From the NCBI GenBank assembly GCA_019636495.1, contig JAHBXL010000018.1, forward strand, positions 42,474-106,473: a DNA stretch of 64,000 nucleotides, in the 5' to 3' direction. Within the stretch, counting starts at the first letter, position 1. The number at the start of each line of letters is the position of its first letter. The notes under the pieces are model-generated. The model had not been told where the DNA came from. It worked only from the letters and a program-made list of their open reading frames with translations, and ran no database searches. Source of the DNA: Phycisphaeraceae bacterium. GTDB lineage: Bacteria > Planctomycetota > Phycisphaerae > Phycisphaerales > UBA1924. The position numbers were made by a program, and so were the translations under genes. Shown here one piece after another: positions 15,290 through 22,398 of this stretch.

Positions 15290-17583
15290 ACGCCGCCACC
15301 GCTACCCAACTCGGCCCGGCCGCCGCGGCGTACCTCAGCGCCGGGCTGTGCGTTCTCCCCGCGCTGCGCCGCGGCGACGAGAAGCGCGTCGCGCTGCCGC
15401 GCTGGTCGGGATTCCAGAAGCGCCTCCCCAGCGCCGCGGAACTGGCTTCTTGGATCGACATTGGACCGGACGCGATCTGCATCGTCTGCGGGGGCGTGTC
15501 CGACAACCTGGAGATGATCGATTTCGACAACGGGGGCGAGGCGTTCGAAGCCTGGCGCGCCGCGGTCGAGGAGATCGAGCCGGGGCTGACCGCCCGAATG
15601 TACGTGGAGACCACCCCGTCCGGCGGCCGCCACGTCGTCTACCGCTGCGAATCGCCGGTGTGCGGCAACACCAAGCTTGCCCATCGCCGAGTTGAGGTGG
15701 ACGGAAGCGCCCCGGTCCAGGTCGCCGGCAAGACGCTCACGCCCAGGCAGGACGCCGGCGGAGCATGGCACGTCGTGATCACCCTCATCGAAACCCGCGG
15801 CGAGGGCGGGATGTTCCTGTGCGCTCCGTCGCCGGGGTACGAGGCGCTGGCCGGGAACCTGGCGAGCCCGCCCGTCGTCAGCGCCGAGGAGCGGGAGGTG
15901 CTGCTCGGGTGCGCCTGGCGGCTGAGCGACGCCGCGCCCGCCGTCGTTGGCGAGCAGGCACAGCCCCGCGGGCCTCAGATCCGCCCCGGCGACGACTTCA
16001 ACGCGCGGGGCGACGCCCGGGAGATCCTGCGCCGGCACGGATGGGAGATGATCAAGTCCGGTGAGAACGAGCACTGGCGCCGGCCCGGCAAGCAGCACGG
16101 CACCAGCGCGACGCTCAAAGGCGGCGTGTTCTACGTCTTTTCCAGCAACGCCGCGCCGTTCGAGCCCAACCAGGCGTACGCGCCCTTCGCGGTCTTCGCG
16201 CTGCTCGAGCACTGCGGCGATTTCGTCGCAGCGGCGTCGGCGCTTCGGGCGAAGGGTTTCGGTGGTCAATTGCTGGAAGCCTCGGACGTCGACCTGTCGG
16301 CCTTCTCGGCTGAGCACCATGACGCGGGCATCGAGAAGATCGAACGCCCGGGCGATCCCGGCCCGTTCCCGCAGCACCTGCTCACTGTGCCCGGGCTGAT
16401 CGGCGAGGTCGTGGCGCACAACGTCGCGTACGCGCCCCGCCCGCAGCCCCAGTTGGCGCTGGCCAGCGCGATCGCGCTGCAGGCCGTGCTCGCCGGGCGG
16501 AAGGTCTGCGACGAGCGCGGCAACCGCACCAACCTCTACTGCGTGGGCCTGGCCAAGAGCGGGGCCGGCAAGGACCACGCCCGGAAGCTCACCCGGGACA
16601 TCCTCTTCGCCGCCGGCGCCGATGATCTTGAGGGCAACGAAGACCTCGCCAGCGACGCCGGCCTGTTCACCGCGGTCGAGAGCCAGCCGGCGATCCTCTT
16701 CCAGCTCGACGAGTTCGGGCGATTCCTGCGGACGATCGGCGATCCGAAGAAGGCCCCGCACCTGTTCAACGTGCTGACGGCGTTCATGAAGTTCTACAGC
16801 TCCGCCGACACCTTCGTGCGGGGCAAAGCCTACGCCGACGCCAAGCGGAACAAGTCCGTCGACCAGCCGTGCGTCGTGCTCTACGGCACCACTGTGCCCG
16901 ACAGCTTCTGGGAGTCGCTTACCTCCGAGAGCCTCAGCGACGGATTCATCGGCCGCTTGCTCGTGTTCGAATGCCCCGAGCGCCCCAAGCGACAGCGCCG
17001 GGCCCGCGTGCCCCCGCCGAAGGCCATCGTCGACCGCGTGCGCTGGTGGAACGAGTTCTCGCCCGGCGGCAACCTCCGCAAGGAGCACCCCAAGCCCCTG
17101 GTCGTGACGGCCACGCCCGAGGCCGCGGCGCGGTTCGACGCGCTCGCTGACCACGCGGACGCAGAGATGGAGGCCAAGGGGGAGGGGATTGCCGCCGTGT
17201 GGTCGCGCGCCGAGGAAAAGGCCTGCCGCCTGGCCTTGATCTATGCCTGCTCGGCTAACCCGGAGAACCCCGTCATCGAGGAGCTGGCCGCCTCGTGGGC
17301 GTGCGATCTGTCGAGCTACGTCACGCGGCGGCTGCTCTTCGAGGCGCACGTGCGGATCGCCGATGGGCAGTTCGACGCCCGCCAGAAGCGAGTGCTCCGG
17401 ATCATCGACGAGCACGGCGGCACGCAGGGCATCTGCCACACCCAGCTGCTCTGGAAGACGCGGTGGCTGAGCGTCCGCGAGAGGCAGGAGGTCATCGACA
17501 ACCTGATTGCCACCGGGCAGATCAATGAAGTTCGGGTCGCAACGAAGGGAAGGAGCGCAACCCGCTATGTTTCCAGACCCTGA
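15286..17583 (+). CDS. Primase-polymerase N-domain with DUF3987 helicase-like domain
   Basis: A 765-aa replication protein. The N-terminal 200 residues form a prim-pol domain (LSAGLCVLPALRRGDEKR, then CIVCGGVSDNLEMIDFDNG and SGGRHVVYR). The DUF3987 ATPase part follows with GLAKSGAGKDHA as P-loop and ILFQLDEFGRFL as Walker B. The prim-pol similarity continues upstream of the first GTG (15496) with no ATG, GTG or TTG before a stop at about 15208. The likely start is therefore CTG 15286, with GAGGAG 7-8 bases upstream, overlapping the helicase TGA as CTGA. An alternative is an undetected sequence error. It probably primes and unwinds phage DNA. Confidence 0.8.
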   Translation: MNAATATQLGPAAAAYLSAGLCVLPALRRGDEKRVALPRWSGFQKRLPSAAELASWIDIGPDAICIVCGGVSDNLEMIDFDNGGEAFEAWRAAVEEIEPGLTARMYVETTPSGGRHVVYRCESPVCGNTKLAHRRVEVDGSAPVQVAGKTLTPRQDAGGAWHVVITLIETRGEGGMFLCAPSPGYEALAGNLASPPVVSAEEREVLLGCAWRLSDAAPAVVGEQAQPRGPQIRPGDDFNARGDAREILRRHGWEMIKSGENEHWRRPGKQHGTSATLKGGVFYVFSSNAAPFEPNQAYAPFAVFALLEHCGDFVAAASALRAKGFGGQLLEASDVDLSAFSAEHHDAGIEKIERPGDPGPFPQHLLTVPGLIGEVVAHNVAYAPRPQPQLALASAIALQAVLAGRKVCDERGNRTNLYCVGLAKSGAGKDHARKLTRDILFAAGADDLEGNEDLASDAGLFTAVESQPAILFQLDEFGRFLRTIGDPKKAPHLFNVLTAFMKFYSSADTFVRGKAYADAKRNKSVDQPCVVLYGTTVPDSFWESLTSESLSDGFIGRLLVFECPERPKRQRRARVPPPKAIVDRVRWWNEFSPGGNLRKEHPKPLVVTATPEAAARFDALADHADAEMEAKGEGIAAVWSRAEEKACRLALIYACSANPENPVIEELAASWACDLSSYVTRRLLFEAHVRIADGQFDARQKRVLRIIDEHGGTQGICHTQLLWKTRWLSVRERQEVIDNLIATGQINEVRVATKGRSATRYVSRP

Positions 17584-18173
17584 ACGCACGCCGATGCCTT
17601 CGCTGCTTGTTTGCGGGTCTCCTTCGTCTGTATACACGCGCGGAGAGAGAAGGAAGAGGTATGCAAACAAGCAATCATCTTTCTCTTCAATCCAATTCCC
17701 TCGTTTTCCGCGTGGGAAACCCCATCCCGCCCGCCGCCACGCACCGGCCAACCGAACTTCATTGAAGCGCGGTGTGGCAATCCCGGGTGGGAGCCTTACA
17801 GCCGGAAGCCTTACGGCCAGAGGGTCGGGGGTCGGTAGGTACTCCCCGGACCAGGACGCGAAGAGACGCCCGCGGGAACAGCCGCGCTTGACGACAGAGT
17901 TTGTTTCGCGCGTCCGGGCGGGGGTGGGGCGGCTGGCGGGGTCGGTACGCCGCGCCGCCAGGAACGCGACGTGGGCCAACGTGGGCGGACCCGTGGCCAA
18001 CGGGCGCGGCCCGTAGCGCGGGGAAATCGGGGCGATGAGCGCCCCACGGACGGGCCCGGCTGCCCGAGCGATCCAACCAGCAACCCAGCGATCCCCGGAC
18101 CCGGCGCATGTGCGGCGGGCCACCACGACGCCTCGCGCCGGCGCTCGCCGCCGCGCTCACGACGGAGATCGCT
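17584..18173. other. 590-bp intergenic region before the ParB-methyltransferase gene
   Basis: No convincing gene. It contains an 11-bp inverted repeat (17604-17614 / 17663-17673), a purine-rich tract (GGAGAGAGAAGGAAGAGG at about 17642-17659), and GC-rich sequence from about 17920. This is a rare large gap in an otherwise tightly packed phage block, so it may hold the switch between replication and the following unit, or a replication origin. Confidence 0.4.
17604..17673. other. 11-bp inverted repeat in the gap after the primase gene
   Basis: TGCTTGTTTGC (17604-17614) and GCAAACAAGCA (17663-17673) are perfectly complementary, with 48 bases between them including TATACA and an AG-rich tract. 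This could be an operator pair, a large hairpin or origin iterons; nothing distinguishes these. Confidence 0.45.
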
Positions 18174-19547
18174 GTGAACATCGAGATGCTCCCCATCGAC
18201 GCAGTCAAGGAGTACGACCGCAACCCCCGCACCATCAACGACGCCGCAATCGACGCGGTCGCCAAGAGCATCGAGGCCTTCGGGTTCAAGATCCCGATCC
18301 TCATCGATGCCGACTGCGTGATCATCGCCGGGCACACGCGTCTCCGCGCCGCGCGGAAGCTCGGGCTGAAGGAAGTGCCGACGATCCGCGCGTCCGACCT
18401 CACCCCCGACCAGGTCAAGGCGCTCCGCATCGCCGACAACAAGGTCGCGTCGCTCACGGCGTGGGACATGGAACTCCTTCCCATCGAGCTCGCCGACCTG
18501 AAGGGCGTGGACTTCGACCTTGCGGTGCTCGGGTTCAGCGCCGAGGACCTCGCCGCCATCATGGCTCCGGCGGGCAACGAGGGGCTCACCGATCCCGACG
18601 ACGTGCCCGCCCCGCCCGACGCCGCGACGACCGTGCCGGGCGACATCTGGGTGCTCGGCAACCACCGCCTGATGTGCGGAGACTCATCGAAGCCCGCGGA
18701 CCTGGACCGGCTGCTGGATGGCCAGCCGATCCACCTCGTGAACACGGACCCGCCATACAACGTGAAGGTTGAGCCGCGCTCGAACAACGCGATCGTCGCC
18801 GGCCTGAGTTCCTTCGCACTGCCTGGCAAGGCCGACCAGCACGACCAGCAGAGCGCCGACCTCAACCGTTACCCCGAGAAGAGCCGCGCGACCCACAAGA
18901 AGCTCCGGGCCAAGGACCGGCCGCTCGCCAACGACTTCGTGTCCGACGACGAGTTCGATCGCCTGCTCGCCGCGTGGTTCGGGAATATCACGCGGGTGCT
19001 GGTCCCCGGCGGCACGTTCTACATCTGGGGCGGCTACGCCAACTGCGGCAACTACCCGCCCGTGCTCAAGCGCTGCGAGCTCTACTTCGCGCAGGCGATC
19101 ATTTGGATCAAGGAGCACCCGGTCCTGACGCGGAAGGACTTTATGGGCAACCACGAGTGGTGCTTCTACGGCTGGAAGGAAGGCGCAGCCCACCGCTTCT
19201 TCGGCCCCGCCAACGTGCCGGATACGTGGAGCGTCAAGAAGGTGAACCCGCAGAGCATGGTCCACCTCACGGAGAAGCCCGTCGAGCTGGCGCGGCGGGC
19301 CATCGAGTTCTCATCGCGCCCCGGCGAGAACGTGCTCGACCTCTTCGGCGGCAGCGGCTCCACGCTCATCGGGGCGGAGATGACCGGGCGGCGTGCGTTC
19401 CTCATGGAGCTCGACGCGCTCTACTGCGATGTGATCGTGCAGCGCTGGGAGAAGTTCACGGGCCGCAAGGCGGAGCGGCTCCCGACAAACGCTGTGGCCG
19501 AAGAGAAAGCCGCGACGAGCGTCGCGGCGGAGGGGGTCAGTTCATGA
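18174..19547 (+). CDS. ParB-like nuclease domain fused to DNA adenine/cytosine methyltransferase
   Basis: A 457-aa phage protein. Residues 1-100 are a ParB/Srx domain (YDRNPRTINDAAIDAV, IIAGHTRLRAARKLGL). Residues 150-440 are a beta-class DNA methyltransferase with catalytic TDPPYNV first and SAM motif LDLFGGSGSTLIG near the end. Such fusions are common in phages and modify the phage genome, probably against host restriction. GTG 18174 has GGAG 7 bases upstream and begins VNIEMLPID; an upstream ATG is possible but the extra sequence looks noncoding. In this window its product would coexist with the R-M enzymes at 425-4672. Confidence 0.88.
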   Translation: MNIEMLPIDAVKEYDRNPRTINDAAIDAVAKSIEAFGFKIPILIDADCVIIAGHTRLRAARKLGLKEVPTIRASDLTPDQVKALRIADNKVASLTAWDMELLPIELADLKGVDFDLAVLGFSAEDLAAIMAPAGNEGLTDPDDVPAPPDAATTVPGDIWVLGNHRLMCGDSSKPADLDRLLDGQPIHLVNTDPPYNVKVEPRSNNAIVAGLSSFALPGKADQHDQQSADLNRYPEKSRATHKKLRAKDRPLANDFVSDDEFDRLLAAWFGNITRVLVPGGTFYIWGGYANCGNYPPVLKRCELYFAQAIIWIKEHPVLTRKDFMGNHEWCFYGWKEGAAHRFFGPANVPDTWSVKKVNPQSMVHLTEKPVELARRAIEFSSRPGENVLDLFGGSGSTLIGAEMTGRRAFLMELDALYCDVIVQRWEKFTGRKAERLPTNAVAEEKAATSVAAEGVSS

Positions 19548-19552
19548 CCCAT

Positions 19553-20233
19553 TCAGGATTCGGGCAGGGCGTTCATCGCGGCCAGCGCCTTGTCGGCGAT
19601 GGCCGCGCCGTTGGGCACGTAGCCGCCGTCCGGGGCGCGCACGGCCAGACCGAGGTGGACCAGGAACTCGCAGGCGGTCTCGGCGTCCTCGCGGCCGAAC
19701 TGGAAGCCTTCGGCCGCTCGCGCGCCCTCGATCATGAACGGCCCGGCCCGTTCCTCCGCGAACTCCGCGACGCTGGCCAGGGCGTCGGGGATGGCGCTCT
19801 GCCGAAGGACGGCGGCCCCGTCCTTCTCCACGAGCCGGACCAGACCGTCGGCCTGGTCGTAGAGGAAGCGCTGGGTCGCGCCCTCCGGGATCGGCGGGGG
19901 TGGGCTCACGGCGCGCGCGAGATCTTCCCATTCATCCTCGGTGAGCATCCCGCTGTCCCGGGCGTCCAGCAGCGCCGCCGCTGCGCCGCGGAGGGCGTCA
20001 CAGCCGGTGCCGGAACCGTGCGCGGGGCCCGACTCCTCCCTTTCGAAGTCGTCGATGTCGAGGACGGCCAGGTAGAAGGTCTGCCCGTCCGGCGTGACTA
20101 CGCGCATGCCGGAGAGGCCCGCGCGTGGCGAGTTGGCCAGGAATGTTCCCTGCGGCCGCGGGGCCTGGGGGGAGTCATGTGCAGCGCTGGCCAGCAGCGC
20201 TTGGAGGTGATTCTCGAGCTGGTCGCGTGTCAT
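19553..20233 (-). CDS. Unrecognised 226-aa protein of the leftward phage cluster
   Basis: Not recognised. The first half has strands VVTPDGQTFYLAVLDIDDFER typical of a compact beta domain. The second contains acidic helices and PDGGYVPNGAAIADKALAAM at the end. Its 3' end lies 5 bp from the convergent methyltransferase gene, and its start is 3 bp from the next leftward gene, so it is last in a six-gene leftward unit. No transmembrane segment is seen. Confidence 0.65.
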   Translation of the reverse strand: MTRDQLENHLQALLASAAHDSPQAPRPQGTFLANSPRAGLSGMRVVTPDGQTFYLAVLDIDDFEREESGPAHGSGTGCDALRGAAAALLDARDSGMLTEDEWEDLARAVSPPPPIPEGATQRFLYDQADGLVRLVEKDGAAVLRQSAIPDALASVAEFAEERAGPFMIEGARAAEGFQFGREDAETACEFLVHLGLAVRAPDGGYVPNGAAIADKALAAMNALPES

Positions 20234-20236
20234 GGG

Positions 20237-20473
20237 TCATTGCTCCTTTCCTGCGGCGGCCTCGGCGGGCCGGCGCAACTTGGCGGCGGACGAGAAGGTG
20301 GTCTTGCGCCCGGTGCGCTCGTTGACCACTTCGATGCGGGTGCGCCAGCGGGCGCTGGAGGGGTTGTGCCAGGCGGGCGGGACCTCGCGTATCGCGAGCA
20401 CGCGCACGGTGGTGAGCGCGCCCGAGACCTTGGCGATGTACCGGCCGCCGACCTGGATATCAGCGATCTTCAT
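20237..20473 (-). CDS. Small beta-rich phage protein
   Basis: A 78-aa protein: MKIADIQVGGRYIAKVSGALTTVRVLAI then RIEVVNERTGRKTTFSSAAKLR. It looks like a small SH3/OB-like barrel of the kind that wraps a ligand or nucleic acid. No family is assigned. It sits within 4 bp of both neighbours in the leftward operon. Confidence 0.65.
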   Translation of the reverse strand: MKIADIQVGGRYIAKVSGALTTVRVLAIREVPPAWHNPSSARWRTRIEVVNERTGRKTTFSSAAKLRRPAEAAAGKEQ

Positions 20474-20476
20474 GGC

Positions 20477-20935
20477 TCAGGCGCCCTTCCCGGCGACGAA
20501 GACGCCCTTGTCATGCTTCTTGAAGCGGGCCTTCTCGCCCTTGGCGGCGATCTCGCGGATGATGGCGGCGTAGAGCGTGGCCTCCGGCGTCTTGCCGCCG
20601 GGGCTCTTCCACAGGCTCTTGGCCTCCATCGCGGCGATCATCTCCTTGGCCCGCATCGGCTCCCCGCTGGCGGCGAGCACCTGGGCCGCCGCGTCGAGGG
20701 CGCTGACGCGCTTGGGCTTCTTCTCCTTCGCGGGCCTCGGGGCCTTGGGCGTCTTGGGTGCCTTCCCGCCCTTGGCCTTCGCGGCCTCGGTGGGTTTCCC
20801 GTCCAGGCGGTCCTTGATCTCGGCGAGCGCGGCCTTGCGGAGGCGGTCGGTCTTGGCGGCTCCCTCGGCGCGGGCGGCGCTCTTGGACATCTTGGGGGTG
20901 CGGGAGGTGCGGGGCTTCTTGATCTTCGTACTCAT
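20477..20935 (-). CDS. HARE-HTH winged-helix protein with basic tail
   Basis: A 152-aa protein. The first 75 residues are a Lys/Ala/Pro-rich basic region of histone H1-like style. The C-terminus ([51 protein letters not shown]) matches the HARE-HTH/RpoE-type winged helix that occurs in chromatin and restriction-linked proteins. It is probably a DNA-binding, perhaps nucleoid-like, regulator of the phage. ATG 20935 (MSTKIKK) is preferred to an upstream in-frame start. Confidence 0.75.
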   Translation of the reverse strand: MSTKIKKPRTSRTPKMSKSAARAEGAAKTDRLRKAALAEIKDRLDGKPTEAAKAKGGKAPKTPKAPRPAKEKKPKRVSALDAAAQVLAASGEPMRAKEMIAAMEAKSLWKSPGGKTPEATLYAAIIREIAAKGEKARFKKHDKGVFVAGKGA

Positions 20936-21031
20936 GCGAATCTCCAAACCAGGGGTGCGGAATCCCGCTGCACATTGCGGCGGGGAAGCGTGGCGGCCGC
21001 GGTTCCCCGCGACGCCGCGTGGGGATGGCGG

Positions 21032-21316
21032 TCAGCAGCCCGCGACGCGCTCCATCTCGTTGAGCACGTCGTGGACCATCGAGTTGGTGGCAGCGGCGCG
21101 GCCGCGGCGGTCGGTTCCGTAGACCACCTTGGCAACCTCGACGGCCTTGGCGTACCGGGCGTCGCGATCCTCATCGCGGGCGATGTGGGCGATGCAGATG
21201 TCCTGCCTGCCCGCGTGCCGGGTGTTCTGCTCGATCGTCACTTCCGCGCCGCGTTCGGTACGGCTGATCTTGACGTCCTTCTCTTGGCCTTCGATCACGA
21301 TCGTCTTGATGTTCAT
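21032..21316 (-). CDS. Small unknown phage protein
   Basis: A 94-aa protein beginning MNIKTIVIEGQEKDVKI with several short strands, then a helical C-terminal half (RYAKAVEVAKVVYG, MVHDVLNEMERVAG). No family is recognised. AGGAAC lies before the ATG. It is a member of the leftward cluster, with about 100 bp of GC-rich sequence before the next gene downstream. Confidence 0.6.
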   Translation of the reverse strand: MNIKTIVIEGQEKDVKISRTERGAEVTIEQNTRHAGRQDICIAHIARDEDRDARYAKAVEVAKVVYGTDRRGRAAATNSMVHDVLNEMERVAGC

Positions 21317-21349
21317 GGGCGTGTTCCTGTGGCGGGGTGCGCGGTGCGT

Positions 21350-21607
21350 TTACTCGGCGAGGAAGCGCTCGACCTCCTCGCGCTCCATGCCGCTGAGGAA
21401 GCCGACCAGGTCGATCAGGTCGCTGCGGACCTTGCCGAGGCTTCCTGCGAAGCCCCAGTCCCTGGGTTCGGTCTTGGCGTTCTCGGCGTGCTTGTCGAGT
21501 TCCATCTGCATTACGTCGAGCAGACGGGCGATGTCGTTCCGCCGCGCGGCGTAGGTCTCGGCGGCGGTCGGTTCGGGCTTGTTCGTCTTGTTCGTGCGGT
21601 TCTTCAT
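21350..21607 (-). CDS. Small helical phage protein
   Basis: An 85-aa protein with a polar N-terminus (KNRTNKTNKPEPTAAE) and two helices (RRNDIARLLDVMQMELDKHAE and VRSDLIDLVGFLSGMEREEVERFL). The helices could form a dimeric coiled bundle. GAGAGG precedes the ATG. Function unknown. Confidence 0.6.
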   Translation of the reverse strand: MKNRTNKTNKPEPTAAETYAARRNDIARLLDVMQMELDKHAENAKTEPRDWGFAGSLGKVRSDLIDLVGFLSGMEREEVERFLAE

Positions 21608-21676
21608 ACCTGTACCTCTCTTGGGGTTGGGGGTCTGGTGTCGCCTAGAAACAGCGAAGCCCGCATTTCGCGGGCT

Positions 21677-21970
21677 TCAGGGGGTCGAGGTGGATGTGCG
21701 GCCGGGCGGAGGCGTCTTGGGCCGGCCCACCGCGTCGAGGTAGTCCACCAGGTCGCTGGCGAACCAGGTGTCGCCGTCGACGGCGTCGTGCTCGTCGGGG
21801 CCGCGGCGGCCGTCGGGGTCGATCTCGAAGAGGCGGAACCCGCCCGCGCTGGAGGCGTCGACCGACCAGGCCCGACCGTCGGGCGTGCGAACCTCGATGC
21901 TCGGGACCGCGAACCCGCGGCGTCCAAGGGCGTTGGCGATCTCGATCATGTTCTTCGTCGTCGCGTTCAT
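21677..21970 (-). CDS. Small unknown phage protein, first gene of the leftward cluster
   Basis: A 97-aa protein starting at ATG 21970 (MNATTKNMIEIANALGRRG), with an alpha-beta core FAVPSIEVRTPDGRAWSVD. The leftward promoter must lie between 21971 and 22128, in the divergent gap shared with the packaging genes. A longer frame upstream begins inside that gap and is not favoured. Function unknown. Confidence 0.6.
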   Translation of the reverse strand: MNATTKNMIEIANALGRRGFAVPSIEVRTPDGRAWSVDASSAGGFRLFEIDPDGRRGPDEHDAVDGDTWFASDLVDYLDAVGRPKTPPPGRTSTSTP

Positions 21971-22128
21971 CTTCGTGGTCTCCGTCGCGGGCTTCGGCCC
22001 CGCGTTGTGACACATGAAGCCATGACATCCGCGACGAGGCAAGGCAAACCGCAGCGGTTTCGCGGTCATTCCGCGACAAGTGGGCAACTCGGCGGGACAT
22101 GTGGGCAAGTTTGCGCGGGAGGTCCGCG
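21971..22128. promoter_or_regulatory. Divergent control region between early leftward and packaging genes
   Basis: A 158-bp gap with genes leaving in both directions. It holds GGCAAGGCAAACCGC-type short repeats and two copies of GTGGGCAA (at about 22080 and 22101). No clear -35/-10 pair is visible. It must contain promoters for both the six-gene leftward unit and the rightward packaging unit. Confidence 0.45.
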
Positions 22129-22398
22129 ATGACTCCCGAACACGCGCCTAGTCCCGCCCCCCGTGTCCCCGATGCCGCCGGGCAGGGGATGTCCCGGCTC
22201 AACCCCGCCGCGCTCCCGGTGGCTGATGCCGCGCGGGTGCTCACGCGCCTCGGCGGCAAGTCCGTCACGGAGGAGATGCTCCGCGCGGACATCGACGCGA
22301 ACGCGTCCACGAATGCGGATGGGACGCTCAACCTCGTGCACTACGCCGCGTGGCTCGTGAAGGAGATGGTCGCTCGTGGGGGTGCTGGTGGCGATTGA
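22129..22398 (+). CDS. Terminase small-subunit-like protein
   Basis: An 89-aa protein. LPVADAARVLTRLGGKSVTEEMLRADIDANASTNADGTLNLVHYAAWLVKEM reads as an HTH-like DNA-binding module, and it directly precedes and overlaps the large terminase by 23 bp, the usual place of the small subunit. The same pattern (helix pair, short loop, then V.Y.AWLV) reappears in the first 80 residues of the large subunit. GGGAGG lies 5-10 bases before ATG 22129. Small-subunit identity is inferred from position. Confidence 0.6.
   Translation: MTPEHAPSPAPRVPDAAGQGMSRLNPAALPVADAARVLTRLGGKSVTEEMLRADIDANASTNADGTLNLVHYAAWLVKEMVARGGAGGD

Noticed and set aside
15010..18126. A very long antisense open frame (over 1000 codons) opposite helicase and primase genes
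   Set aside because: It is an artefact of GC-rich codon bias in the real plus-strand genes. It has Arg/Gly/Leu-rich composition, no motifs, and covers intergenic DNA too.
18974..22132. A 1052-codon plus-strand open frame opposite the leftward small genes
   Set aside because: It crosses the methyltransferase gene out of frame and is the shadow of well-formed leftward genes with ribosome-binding sites.
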